A stretch of DNA of 64,000 nt from DAIDKA01 sp036267975 (lineage in GTDB: Bacteria > Pseudomonadota > Gammaproteobacteria > Steroidobacterales > Steroidobacteraceae). Below the pieces are notes generated by a model. That model did not search any database. It was not told where the DNA came from and saw nothing but the letters and a program-made list of their open reading frames with translations. This document shows, one piece after another, positions 7,701 through 16,206 of this stretch. Both the position numbers and the translations under genes were made by a program. Where the stretch lies: assembly GCA_036267975.1 (NCBI GenBank), contig DATAVA010000035.1, positions 1 to 64,000 on the forward strand, given 5' to 3'. Every line of letters starts with the position of its first letter. Positions within the stretch are counted from its first letter, which is position 1.

Positions 7701-9344
7701 ATGAAGGGTTCGGATGTATTGATCGCCGCCCTGGAGAATGAAGGGGTCGAGCGAATATTCGGAATTCCCGGCGAGGAGAACCTCGATGTCGTGGAGTCGA
7801 TTCGCAAGTCCTCCATTCAGCTCATTCTCACGCGTCACGAGCAGGCCGCCGCATTCATGGCGGCAACGCATGGCCGATTGACCGGCAAACCGGGCGTTTG
7901 CATATCAACCTTAGGTCCCGGGGCGCTGAACCTCTCCACGGGTGCCGCCTACGCACTGCTTGGGGCGATGCCCATGATCATGATCACCGGCCAGAAAGGC
8001 ATTCTCTCCTCGCCCCAGGCCCGCTTTCAGATCGTGGACATTGTCGCGGCCATGAAGCCGCTGACCAAGATGACGCGGCAGGTCGTATCGGCCACCACGA
8101 TCCCCACGCTCGTGCGCGAGGCCTTCCGGGTGGCCACCGAAGAGCGCCCGGGTCCGGTCCATCTGGAGGTCCCCGAGGATATCGCCGGTGAAAGGTGCGA
8201 TGCGCTGCCACTGATTCCGCCGCATCCGGTCGAACTGCCTCTGGCAAGCCCCGCTGCGCTCGACCGCGCGGCCGAAATCATTCTCAAGGCACAGCGGCCG
8301 CTGCTGATGTTCGGCGCGGCTGCTTCACGTCCGCGCTCCACCCCGGATCTAGCGCAATTCGTCCTGCGGACCCGGATCCCCTATTTCACGACGCAGATGG
8401 GGAAAGGAACGGTCCCGGGGGGCACCGAACTGTACATGGGGACGGCGGCACTGTCGGAACGCGACTACGTGCATGAGGCCATTGAACGCGCCGATCTCAT
8501 CGTGACGATTGGCCATGACACCGTCGAGAAGCCGCCCTTCATCATGGGTGCCACCGGCCCGCAGGTCATTCACATCGGTTACCAGTCGGCAAACGTTGAA
8601 CAAGTGTACTTCCCGCAATCTGAAGTCATCGGTGATCTGGGCATCTCGCTGCGGCTCCTGGCCGACCGTCTGGAAGGAAAACTCCCGAACGCGCAGGCCC
8701 TGCTGCCCTTGCGCGAGTCGATATTGAGGAGCATTGCCGACCGGGCGGAGGAGGCGCGATTTACCCCGCAACGCCTGGTGCACGATATCCGCGCCGTGAT
8801 GCCCGCCGATGGGATCGTGGCGCTGGACAACGGCATGTACAAGATCTGGTTTGCCCGAAACTATCGCACCCGGATGGCCAACACGCTGTTGCTGGACAAT
8901 GCGCTGGCCACCATGGGGGCAGGACTGCCCTCCGCCATCATGGCCGCGATTCTGAACCCTGGACGTCGCGTCATGGCGGTGTGCGGGGATGGCGGGTTCA
9001 TGATGAACAGCCAGGAGCTGGAGACGGCGGTGCGGCTGCATCTGGATCTGGTCGTCCTCATCATCGAGGATCACGCGTACGGCATGATCCGCTGGAAACA
9101 GGCGGTCGACCGTTTCCCCGACTTCGGAATGACCTTCGACAACCCTGATTTCGTGCGTTACGCCGAAAGCTACGGTGCCCGAGGAACTCGCGTCGAGCGT
9201 ATTGAGGAGCTTAAAACGACGCTGGAGCGCGCCTTCGCCGACGGAGGGGTTCACCTGGTCACCGTTCCCATCGATTATTCGGAAAACGAGCGCGTACTGG
9301 TAAAGGAACTGCGCGAACGACTGTCGGGGCCCCAAGGCAGCTGA
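7701..9344 (+). CDS. Thiamine-pyrophosphate enzyme, acetolactate synthase large-subunit-like
   Basis: 547 residues with the three-domain ThDP layout. The N-terminal pyrimidine-binding domain holds the activating glutamate (RHEQAAAFMA, about residue 47) and GPGALNLSTG. The middle domain is Rossmann-like. The C-terminal diphosphate-binding motif is GDGGFMMNSQELETAVR ending near LIIEDHAYGMI. Acetolactate synthases condense two pyruvates, releasing CO2. No small regulatory subunit (IlvH/IlvN) follows, so a catabolic AlsS-like or another 2-oxoacid carboligase role is likelier than branched-chain amino acid synthesis. The start at 7701 is chosen because homology begins there (MKGSDVLIAALENEGVERIF). 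It stands alone on this strand. Confidence 0.85.
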   Translation: MKGSDVLIAALENEGVERIFGIPGEENLDVVESIRKSSIQLILTRHEQAAAFMAATHGRLTGKPGVCISTLGPGALNLSTGAAYALLGAMPMIMITGQKGILSSPQARFQIVDIVAAMKPLTKMTRQVVSATTIPTLVREAFRVATEERPGPVHLEVPEDIAGERCDALPLIPPHPVELPLASPAALDRAAEIILKAQRPLLMFGAAASRPRSTPDLAQFVLRTRIPYFTTQMGKGTVPGGTELYMGTAALSERDYVHEAIERADLIVTIGHDTVEKPPFIMGATGPQVIHIGYQSANVEQVYFPQSEVIGDLGISLRLLADRLEGKLPNAQALLPLRESILRSIADRAEEARFTPQRLVHDIRAVMPADGIVALDNGMYKIWFARNYRTRMANTLLLDNALATMGAGLPSAIMAAILNPGRRVMAVCGDGGFMMNSQELETAVRLHLDLVVLIIEDHAYGMIRWKQAVDRFPDFGMTFDNPDFVRYAESYGARGTRVERIEELKTTLERAFADGGVHLVTVPIDYSENERVLVKELRERLSGPQGS

Positions 9345-9412
9345 AGCCCGCCTGGAGGCCAAGGCGATCACTGCCATGAGTGCGAGGGTGAGTCTGAACC
9401 GCCCCTGCAGAT

Positions 9413-9796
9413 TTAACGGCTCTCGGCTGCCGCGACGATCGATTGCAACCATGGCACCAAATGTTCCATATCGAACGTTCGTTGCTCCATCAGCTTGATC
9501 AGGTAGTCGTGGATCGGCTGAGAACCCGCGATGATCGTGTAGCCATTGATTCGCAAAAAAACATCGACGACGGCGAAAGCCACCCGCTTATTACCGTCGA
9601 CGAACGGATGGTTCTGAACGAGACTTTCCAGCAGCGCGGCCGCCTCGTGAATGAGCGTGTCGTAGTACCCTGTCTGAGGTCGGTGCAACGCGGACTCGAG
9701 AGCGCCGGCATCTCGCACGCCGGACGAACCGCCATACCGCTCTATCAACTGTTGATGAAAGAAGAGTGCATCAGCGGTGGTGACGTACTCGGTCAC
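9413..9796 (-). CDS. doc: Doc-type (Fic family) death-on-curing toxin
   Basis: 127 residues. The Fic core motif HPFVDGNKRVAFAVVDVFLR is present. Doc toxins phosphorylate elongation factor Tu and stop translation; in the motif family the HPF(x)DGNKR loop with a lysine rather than Fic's usual residues is typical. An N-terminal antitoxin gene overlaps its GTG start by 4 bp, the standard toxin-antitoxin layout. Such pairs stabilise plasmids and islands, in keeping with the replication genes elsewhere in the window. No truncation is visible; length matches P1 Doc (126 residues). Confidence 0.9.
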   Translation of the reverse strand: MTEYVTTADALFFHQQLIERYGGSSGVRDAGALESALHRPQTGYYDTLIHEAAALLESLVQNHPFVDGNKRVAFAVVDVFLRINGYTIIAGSQPIHDYLIKLMEQRTFDMEHLVPWLQSIVAAAESR

Positions 9797-10017
9797 TTAG
9801 CCAACGACCGGTACAACTCATCACGCTCCTTCAGACTGTCCTGGAAGGCCTCCAACACATTTCGCCGTGGGGCCTGCTGGCGCTTGTGCGTCAGATACTC
9901 ACGCATGGCATCGCCCAGCACGGCCTGGAACTGACGGCCCTCACGAGCTGCAATCTCGTGCAGCCCGTCGAGAATCTTCGGATCCGCCTGGGAGGAAAAC
10001 TTGCGTAGAGCGCTCAC
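9793..10017 (-). CDS. Antitoxin of the Doc system (ribbon-helix-helix type)
   Basis: 74 residues from a GTG start. A short N-terminal DNA-binding segment resembling a ribbon-helix-helix protein (LRKFSSQADPKILDGLHEIA, then REGRQFQAVLGDAMREYL) is followed by a basic, probably unstructured tail (RQQAPRRNVLEAFQDSLKER) of the kind that wraps the toxin active site. It differs from Phd of phage P1, so a non-Phd antitoxin has been paired with a Doc toxin. Direct and inverted repeats lie 12 bp upstream, which fits autoregulation by the toxin-antitoxin complex. Confidence 0.8.
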   Translation of the reverse strand: MSALRKFSSQADPKILDGLHEIAAREGRQFQAVLGDAMREYLTHKRQQAPRRNVLEAFQDSLKERDELYRSLAK

Positions 10018-10028
10018 CCGTCACCTCG

Positions 10029-10064
10029 TCAAGATCGATCTTGATACATCAAGATACATCAAGA
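10029..10064. promoter_or_regulatory. Putative operator of the toxin-antitoxin operon
   Basis: A perfect 16-bp palindrome TCAAGATCGATCTTGA (10029-10044) is followed by two exact 10-bp direct repeats TACATCAAGA (10045-10054 and 10055-10064). All share the core ATCAAGAT or its complement. They start 12 bp upstream of the antitoxin start codon. Confidence 0.7.
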
Positions 10065-10295
10065 TGAGGGAAGAATGAAGCTATCGGGGACGGATGGTCA
10101 TTAGTGGAGCGCCATCGTCATTGGTTTGGTTAGAACATGGTAAGTAATTGATTAATAGACCCTTTGCACATATTAGCAGGGCGCCAGGCATCTCCTTGTC
10201 GATGCTGTAGCCAGTCTGGAAAATAAGCGTTCGCACCCCCCAACCAGACTGCCATAACAATTAGGAGAGACTGTCGATGTTCGAGACGCGTCGGA

Positions 10296-10832
10296 TTGAG
10301 GGCCATCATCGGTACTTCCGAGCCGCACTATTTCACTTCGCAACCCTGGGCGCTGGAACGCAGCCTCGGGCCCCTCGATAAGTCTCCAAATAGGGCCATC
10401 CAGCAAGACATGCCCGTGTCACTGACACTGAGTAACGGAAAAGTTTACATCGGCTTGGTAGTCTCGATTACGGACCCGGAACGCACGCCTGTCATGGTCA
10501 CTATTCTGCCGATGTACAGCGGCTATCGCGATGCCGCCTCACGAATTCAGCTGACGACAGATTACGAACACGTCTCTACCGGACTTCGAGACGGCAACGC
10601 CGCGCAACTCGGACTGTCTGATAATTGGCTTGAGCAATTTGCGCTTGCTGTTCGCGCGGGCACGATCATGACGGTCACTCAATTCTCGCCGACGGTTCAC
10701 GCCCAGTTCAATCCAAACTGGCGCCAGCAGTTCAAACCACTGCAGGAGAAGCCGGTACGGCAAGAACTCCTGGTAGAGATCCAGCGGCGCAGCCGCGATT
10801 CCAATGAGGCGCCCGCCAAGCCGAGTGCGTAA
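10296..10832 (+). CDS. Conserved hypothetical protein, start uncertain
   Basis: Up to 178 residues from a TTG at 10296; the next ATG is at 10410 (MPVSLTLSNGKVYIGLVVSI). The conserved-looking part begins FTSQPWALERSLGP, before that ATG, so the true start lies upstream. The best ribosome binding site (TAGGAGAGA) precedes an ATG at 10276 that is in another frame, which hints that the 5' end has been damaged. The segment SLTLSNGKVYIGLVVSITDP then TILPMYSGYRD is beta-rich. I have seen similar proteins of unknown function but can assign no role. No close partner gene is present. Confidence 0.5.
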   Translation: MRAIIGTSEPHYFTSQPWALERSLGPLDKSPNRAIQQDMPVSLTLSNGKVYIGLVVSITDPERTPVMVTILPMYSGYRDAASRIQLTTDYEHVSTGLRDGNAAQLGLSDNWLEQFALAVRAGTIMTVTQFSPTVHAQFNPNWRQQFKPLQEKPVRQELLVEIQRRSRDSNEAPAKPSA

Positions 10833-11051
10833 GCGACTTCGCGTGGCGGCACGCTTCGGCATTCCCCATCGCGGCGATGCGGACAGCCGGGCCAACTACA
10901 ATGGCCCGCACCACAGCGGTGTAGCACGGCACATCACTCGGGGTCGATTCGGTGCCACCGCCAGCGCCATTTCAAGCACAATACGCGATCAAACGCAGGC
11001 CGCCTGCCGGTCGCGAACAACAACTGCTCAAATGTCCGCGCAACACGACTC

Positions 11052-12338
11052 ATGACACAAGCCCCGGTTCTCATCTCTGGCGCCGGTATCGGCGGACTGA
11101 GTCTAGCCCTCACGTCGGAGCAGATCGGCGTGCCCTGCCTGGTACTTGAATCCGTGGCCGATCTCAAGCCCCTAGGCGTAGGTATCAACCTGCAACCCAA
11201 TGCCGTGCGCGAACTCTACGAGTTGGGTATCGGGGCCGCAGCGCTCGATTCGATCGGCATCCAGACGCGCGAATGGACGCTGGTCAGCCTCAACGGTCAC
11301 GATGTGTACTGCGAACCGCGGGGCCTGCAGGCCGGCTACCACTGGCCTCAGTACTCGGTGCACCGCGGGAAGTTGCAGATGCTACTTTACGACGCGGTCC
11401 GGCAGCGCATGGGCGCCGATGCTATCAATACAGGGGTGCGCGTAATTGGCTATCGCAATCAGCCGCGCGGGGACGGCGTCACCGCGCTGCTGGAAACCCG
11501 AACCGGGGAGCGCCACGAACTCGCCGGTTCCTTGCTCATCGCCGCGGATGGCCTTCACTCAGCGGTACGTCAGCAGATGCATCCGCGCCAGCCCCCGATC
11601 CAGTGGGGCGGAGCCATCATGTGGCGCGGGGTCACGGCGGCCAAGCCGATTCGAACCGGCGCCTCCTTCGTGGGCCTGGGCACACACCGCCATCGGGTGG
11701 TCTTCTACCCCATCTCCGCAGCGGAACCCGGCACCGGCCTGGCCGATATCAACTGGATCGCAGAGATCACCGTCAAGAATGACCGGGGCCGGCTGCAGGG
11801 GGATTGGAACAAGAAAGTGCAGCATGAACACTTCATGCATCACTTTGAGCAGTGGAATTACGACTGGATCGACATTCCTGGCATGCTGCGCGGCGCGTCC
11901 GAGGTTTTCGAGTATCCGATGATTGACCGCGACCCTGTGCCGACCTGGCGTGATGGCAATGTCGCCCTGCTCGGCGATGCGGCGCACGTCATGTACCCGA
12001 CAGGTTCCAACGGAGCCAGCCAAGCCATCGTCGACGCGCGTGTCTTGGGCGCAGCCATGCTGCAACAGGGGGTCAACGCAACGGCGCTGCAGGCCTACGA
12101 TGAGCGGCTCTGCCCTGAAATTTCACCTTTGATCTTGCGCAACCGAGGCGCTGGTCCCTTTGGTCTGCTGAACCTGCTGGATGAACGTTGTGGCGGCGTG
12201 TTCGACGACATCGATGCGGTGATACCGCCGGCCGAACGCGAAGAGTTCATGCACCGCTACAAAATGGCCGCCGGCCTGGCAGCGGAGCGGTTGAATACCG
12301 CCCCGTCGATCATCCCGCCGGGAGCTCGGGTGCGCTGA
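11052..12338 (+). CDS. FAD-dependent aromatic-ring-type monooxygenase
   Basis: 428 residues of the class A flavoprotein monooxygenase family (PhzS and 3-hydroxybenzoate 6-hydroxylase relatives). FAD-binding elements in order: dinucleotide fold VLISGAGIGGLSLALTSEQ at the N terminus, the DG motif IAADGLHSAVRQQ near residue 170, and GDAAHVMYPTGSNGASQAIV near 310. These enzymes use NAD(P)H and O2 to hydroxylate electron-rich, often aromatic, substrates in the cytoplasm. The next gene, 17 bp downstream, encodes a Dabb protein, a frequent companion in aromatic-compound and polyketide pathways. The substrate cannot be read from the sequence. Confidence 0.85.
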   Translation: MTQAPVLISGAGIGGLSLALTSEQIGVPCLVLESVADLKPLGVGINLQPNAVRELYELGIGAAALDSIGIQTREWTLVSLNGHDVYCEPRGLQAGYHWPQYSVHRGKLQMLLYDAVRQRMGADAINTGVRVIGYRNQPRGDGVTALLETRTGERHELAGSLLIAADGLHSAVRQQMHPRQPPIQWGGAIMWRGVTAAKPIRTGASFVGLGTHRHRVVFYPISAAEPGTGLADINWIAEITVKNDRGRLQGDWNKKVQHEHFMHHFEQWNYDWIDIPGMLRGASEVFEYPMIDRDPVPTWRDGNVALLGDAAHVMYPTGSNGASQAIVDARVLGAAMLQQGVNATALQAYDERLCPEISPLILRNRGAGPFGLLNLLDERCGGVFDDIDAVIPPAEREEFMHRYKMAAGLAAERLNTAPSIIPPGARVR

Positions 12339-12355
12339 GGCCTCAGGAGATTCCC

Positions 12356-12649
12356 ATGTTGCGACATTACGTGCTCATTAAGTTCCTGGCAGAAACTTCC
12401 GCAGCGCATATCGAGGAATTCTGCCACCGCATGTGCGCGCTACACCCGCGTATACCCGGCATTGAGCACCTGGAGGTTGGCCGCGATATCCTTCACGATG
12501 CGCGCAGTTGGGATGTGGTACTGATCATGCGATTTGCGTCGATAGATGCGCTGCGCGCATATCAACAGCATCCCGAACATCAGCAGACAATGGCGTTCAA
12601 CGCACCGGCGGTGGCGCAGGTTGCGTCGGTGGATTTCTGGGCCGACTGA
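12356..12649 (+). CDS. Dabb (stress-responsive alpha/beta barrel) protein
   Basis: 97 residues: MLRHYVLIKFLAETSAAHIE at the start and HLEVGRDILHDARSWDVVLI in the centre, typical of the dimeric alpha/beta barrel family PF07876. Some members are polyketide cyclases or decarboxylases (olivetolic acid cyclase type); most are uncharacterised. It starts 17 bp after the monooxygenase with an AGGAGA ribosome binding site, so the two are probably co-transcribed and may act on the same compound. Confidence 0.8.
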   Translation: MLRHYVLIKFLAETSAAHIEEFCHRMCALHPRIPGIEHLEVGRDILHDARSWDVVLIMRFASIDALRAYQQHPEHQQTMAFNAPAVAQVASVDFWAD

Positions 12650-12791
12650 CGATCATGCGGTGGCGAACCATTTCGGGGACTGCTCTAGCGGCTCGATGCG
12701 AATATTTGAGCGCCATTTTCGCTGAGCTGCCCCGCGCGGGTATCGGGTAATATTGATCCGTGCCAAGTTGGGACGACCAAGAGGATTGCAC

Positions 12792-12857
12792 ATGCTTAGG
12801 AAATCGGATTACACCGCAACGATAACGGTCGCGTCGCTCGGCACGGCAGCGCGATGA
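12792..12857 (+). pseudogene. Short remnant resembling the N terminus of a VOC-family protein
   Basis: A 21-codon frame reads MLRKSDYTATITVASLGTA and ends at a TGA overlapping the next ATG. The phrase YTATI-V--L resembles the first beta strand of glyoxalase/VOC dioxygenase-fold proteins. It may be the leftover of a gene deleted when the NmrA gene moved in, or simply a leader peptide coupling translation to that gene. Confidence 0.3.
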
Positions 12858-13732
12858 TCTTCGTATCCGGGGCTAACGGCCATTTTGCGCGGGCCGTCAT
12901 CCGGAACGTGCTCACGGCGGGCCGCGCAAGCTCCCTGATCGTGGGTACGCGCGACGTAACCACCGCATTTGCACAGGAGCTACTCGCCCAAGGGGTTGAT
13001 GTCCGGGCGGCGGACTTTCGACGTCCTGATCTTATGCGCAAGGCACTCTCAGGGGTCGAGGCAGCGTTATTCATTCCAACCTATGACAGCAACGATTTGC
13101 GCCTGCGGCAGAACCTCAATGCGCTCGAAGCCGCGGCGCAAGTGGGCGTAAAGCACGTCGTGTATGCGAGCTTTGTAGGGGCCGAGTCACCCCATGTGGA
13201 GCACAGTCGCTTGGTGCACTTGCCGACGGAGCAGGCCCTTCGCCAATCCGGTCTTGCCTTCACTGTGCTGCGCCACGCGCTGTACGCCGAGATCCTGGTC
13301 GGGGATCTGCGCGAGACGCTGGCATCCGGCACGCTGCGGCGGCCCGGCGCACACTCACGCTGCGCCTACATCGGGCGCGAGGACCTCGGCATCTCGGCGG
13401 CGCAGATCCTGCTGCGCAACCGGCCCAGCGGCCGTACCTACACTGAGACAATGGAGCGCACCTGGTCCGGCGTGGATATTGCCGCGCTGATGTCCGAGGT
13501 GTTCGCAAGGCCCGTGCGCTTTGAGAGCGTCCCGGCCGCGGACTGGCCACGCTATATGACGGAGCACTGGGGCGTTCCGCCCGCGCTGGCGCGGAGTGCG
13601 CAGGGGACGATGCAGGCGATCGAGGCCGGTGAGTTCGACGTGGTGAGCCCGGATTACCAGCAGATTACCGGCTGGCCGCCGCGATCGATGCAGGAATTTC
13701 TTGAAGGTGTGCGCGACGCGGCCCCGCCGTGA
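12854..13732 (+). CDS. NmrA-like NAD(P)-binding protein (atypical SDR)
   Basis: 292 residues starting MIFVSGANGHFARAVIRNVL, with the GxxGxx[GA] dinucleotide motif of atypical short-chain dehydrogenases, an acidic/neutral second strand (VDVRAADFRRPDLMRKALSG), and AALFIPTYDSND. The canonical YxxxK active site is not evident, as in NmrA and QorB relatives that sense NADP(H) or reduce quinones. It overlaps dgoK by 4 bp (GTGA), so it is co-translated with the galactonate-utilisation genes, though no reaction in that pathway obviously needs it. Possible roles are redox sensor or aldehyde/quinone reductase. Confidence 0.75.
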   Translation: MIFVSGANGHFARAVIRNVLTAGRASSLIVGTRDVTTAFAQELLAQGVDVRAADFRRPDLMRKALSGVEAALFIPTYDSNDLRLRQNLNALEAAAQVGVKHVVYASFVGAESPHVEHSRLVHLPTEQALRQSGLAFTVLRHALYAEILVGDLRETLASGTLRRPGAHSRCAYIGREDLGISAAQILLRNRPSGRTYTETMERTWSGVDIAALMSEVFARPVRFESVPAADWPRYMTEHWGVPPALARSAQGTMQAIEAGEFDVVSPDYQQITGWPPRSMQEFLEGVRDAAPP

Positions 13733-14691
13733 CAGCGGCTGCCACCTCCGCGGTCATCCCATTCGAGTCTGCCTTGGTCGGCATCGATTGGGGCAGCACA
13801 CGACTGCGAGCCTTCCGATTTTCCCCCGCTGGAAGCATCCAGGAAATGCGCGAAAGCGATCGGGGCATCACTGCGCTCGCCGATGGCACTTTCGATCACG
13901 CCCTGACCTCCATCCTGCACGATTGGCCGAGGGACCTCCCCATTATCATGTGCGGCATGGTGGGCAGTCGCCAGGGTTGGCGGGAGGTGCCCTACTGTGC
14001 CTGCCCCGCGCAGCTCGAGGCGTTGAGCCAATGCTTGGGGAAGGTGCAAACCAGTGTCGGCCGGGCTTGGATCGTCGCTGGCCTGTCAGTGACGACCCAA
14101 TGCAATGACCGGCTGCTTCAAAACGCCAGCCCCTTTTACGATGTCATGCGTGGTGAGGAAAGTCAGATTGCCGGGGTGGCACCGCCAACGGGCGACCTGC
14201 TCATCGTCACCCCGGGCACGCACAGTAAGTGGACATGGGTACAAGGCTCGACAGTGCAGAGCTTTCGCACTTATCTGACCGGCGAGCTCTATGCAGTATT
14301 GCGCGATCACTCAATGCTCGGGAAGTTGATGGAACGGCACAACGCGCCGAGTGCGGAGCCCGTCTTCATCGATGGAGTGCATACCGCATTCGCGGATCAA
14401 GATCTGCTGCATTGCCTGTTTAATGTTCGAACCGAAGGGCTGTTCAAGCGCAAGTCTCCCGCAACCCTGTCGTCCTATCTGTCAGGAATTCTGATCGGCA
14501 GCGAAGTCGCCGCCGCCCGGAGACACTACGCCGCCGATTCTGCCATTCTGATTGCCTCCGCCGAACTCGGTCATTTGTATCGCCTAGCCATGCAGGCAGC
14601 CGGGATGCGCAGCGTCACGCTGGTTGACGCAAACGAGGCGGTGGCGCGAGGCCTGTGGCGACTGTGGCAACTACGCGGAGCGAGCGGATGA
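13729..14691 (+). CDS. dgoK: 2-dehydro-3-deoxygalactonokinase
   Basis: 320 residues from a GTG start. The DgoK family is recognisable by LVGIDWGSTRLRAFRFSPAG at the N terminus (ATP-binding phosphate-1 motif of the sugar kinase/actin fold), IIMCGMVGSRQGWREVPY, and VTPGTHSKWTWVQG. The enzyme phosphorylates 2-dehydro-3-deoxy-D-galactonate at the 6 position, the fourth step of the De Ley-Doudoroff route for D-galactose. It overlaps both neighbours by 4 bp (NmrA upstream, dgoA downstream), giving a tightly coupled operon. Nothing appears truncated; length fits the family. Confidence 0.92.
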   Translation: MTAAATSAVIPFESALVGIDWGSTRLRAFRFSPAGSIQEMRESDRGITALADGTFDHALTSILHDWPRDLPIIMCGMVGSRQGWREVPYCACPAQLEALSQCLGKVQTSVGRAWIVAGLSVTTQCNDRLLQNASPFYDVMRGEESQIAGVAPPTGDLLIVTPGTHSKWTWVQGSTVQSFRTYLTGELYAVLRDHSMLGKLMERHNAPSAEPVFIDGVHTAFADQDLLHCLFNVRTEGLFKRKSPATLSSYLSGILIGSEVAAARRHYAADSAILIASAELGHLYRLAMQAAGMRSVTLVDANEAVARGLWRLWQLRGASG

Positions 14692-15350
14692 GGCTGCCAA
14701 TCGATACACTGTGGCGTGAGTTTCTGGACCATCTACCACTGATCGCCATTTTGCGCGGCATTCAGCCCGCCGAGGCCGTTGCGATGGCGCAAGCCCTCTG
14801 CGCGGCAGGATTTCGGTGCCTCGAGGTGCCGCTCAATTCTCCGGCTGCGCTGGAGAGCATCGCCAGGATTCGCGACCGCTTTGAGGATCGGCTGCTGATC
14901 GGGGCGGGCACGGTCCTGAACCTGGATGAGGTCAACGCCGCCTTTGGAGTTGGGGCCCTACTCGTCGTTTCCCCGAACTCGAAGCCGGAAGTCATCCGTG
15001 CGGTCAAGAGCGCCGGGATGATTTCCATACCGGGCTTCGCCACCCCCACCGAGGCTTTCGCGGCGCTGGATGCGGGCGCCGATGCACTGAAGTTGTTTCC
15101 TGCCGAACAGGCTGCACCCGCGGTACTGAGAGCCTTCAAGGCCGTGCTGCCCCCTGCAGTGCCCGTCATTGCGGTGGGCGGCATTTCAAGCGAAAACATG
15201 GCGTCGTACCGGGCCTGCGGCGCCGCCGGCTTCGGCATCGGCACTTCCCTGTATAGGCCTGGCGCGAGTGCGGAGGAGGTGCATCGGCGTGCCACGGAAA
15301 TGGTCGCCGCGTGGCATGAATGCCAGGTATCGGCCCAGCGGATGTCGTGA
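14688..15350 (+). CDS. dgoA: 2-dehydro-3-deoxy-6-phosphogalactonate aldolase
   Basis: 220 residues from the ATG at 14688, which overlaps the dgoK stop; a longer start at 14655 would lie inside dgoK and is less likely. Class I KDPG/KDPGal aldolase features: LIAILRGIQPAEAVAMAQAL, LEVPLNSPAALESI (glutamate base), LIGAGTVLNLDEV, and DALKLFPAEQ with the Schiff-base lysine, then VIAVGGISSENM. It splits the phosphorylated intermediate into pyruvate and glyceraldehyde-3-phosphate. E. coli often carries it fused in name with the dehydratase as dgoA/dgoD; here the dehydratase is an unrelated IlvD-type enzyme at 22.4 kb. Confidence 0.92.
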   Translation: MRLPIDTLWREFLDHLPLIAILRGIQPAEAVAMAQALCAAGFRCLEVPLNSPAALESIARIRDRFEDRLLIGAGTVLNLDEVNAAFGVGALLVVSPNSKPEVIRAVKSAGMISIPGFATPTEAFAALDAGADALKLFPAEQAAPAVLRAFKAVLPPAVPVIAVGGISSENMASYRACGAAGFGIGTSLYRPGASAEEVHRRATEMVAAWHECQVSAQRMS

Positions 15351-15479
15351 ACTTTGCGATCCGCGGCGGCGCGGTCTCCACGAAAGGCATGCCGGTGTCA
15401 GTCCCTGCCAGTCCCGACTGAGGGTCCGTCCCACAGGTGATATTGCGGTAAGCCCGCATTTGTCCGACTATTGGTGGAT

Positions 15480-16070
15480 ATGTCACACCTAATTTTGTCG
15501 CCCCGGCGCATCTGGTGCGCTGGGCTTGCGACTCTGATGCTGTCGTTCATGTCATTCGCGCAACAGCCGACGGCCGCAGCCGCACCGCTGGGGACACCGC
15601 CACCGCTCGCGGCTGTTCCGCGTCTGCAGTTTGCGTTCGAATTCCGGGTGACGCTCGCGCCGGCGGTGGTCCTGGGCGAGACCGACTTTGGACACCGGCA
15701 GTACATTGGCATCACCGGGGGCACGATTGCCGGCCCGAAGTTCAAAGGCAAGGTACTCCCGGGTGGCTGGGACTATCAGCTCGGGCTCACTGACGGGTGC
15801 ACGATGCTATCGGCCGACTACTTCATTCGCGCCGACGATGGCACCGTGATCCATGTCCTGAATGAAGGTAGCGTCTGCGCGGCGAGTTGGCCCAACTCGC
15901 CGCACAGTTTCTTCAGGCCGCGATTCGAGGCGCCCAAAGGTGCCTACGAATGGCTCACGCGCGCGACGTTTGTTGCCACGTTGGAGGTGGAGGCGTCAAC
16001 ACAGCCGAGCATCGCGGATACCCCGCGCACGCTCAATGCCATCCGGTTGAAGTTCTACCAGATCGAGTAG
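15480..16070 (+). CDS. Exported DUF3237 family protein
   Basis: 196 residues from the ATG at 15480 (MSHLILSPRRIWCAGLATLM). A signal peptide ends around SFMSFAQQ. The mature part matches DUF3237: LQFAFEFRVTLAPAVVLGET, GHRQYIGITGGTIAGPKFKG, and LPGGWDYQLGLTDGCTMLSA. The family is a small beta barrel of unknown function that often lies beside aromatic or lactone catabolism genes. It is 130 bp downstream of dgoA on the same strand and could be the last gene of that transcript. Confidence 0.8.
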   Translation: MSHLILSPRRIWCAGLATLMLSFMSFAQQPTAAAAPLGTPPPLAAVPRLQFAFEFRVTLAPAVVLGETDFGHRQYIGITGGTIAGPKFKGKVLPGGWDYQLGLTDGCTMLSADYFIRADDGTVIHVLNEGSVCAASWPNSPHSFFRPRFEAPKGAYEWLTRATFVATLEVEASTQPSIADTPRTLNAIRLKFYQIE

Positions 16071-16206
16071 GCCTCCCAATGTTCGGCACAGCGATCAAAT
16101 CGTTTTGCGCATACCTGCTTTGGGGTCATCCACCATCCGGCACGTAGCGCGAATCAGGGTTTGGCATGAGATACCTTCCGGTTTTACCCGACGAAGACAT
16201 GGCGAC

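Noticed and set aside
7215..7871. 218-codon minus-strand frame between the MarR operator and the acetolactate-synthase-like gene
   Set aside because: It overlaps the start of the real gene antisense and carries no recognisable motif or ribosome binding site.
8349..9452. 367-codon minus-strand frame opposite the acetolactate-synthase-like gene
   Set aside because: It lies antisense to conserved ThDP motifs and shows no recognisable domain.
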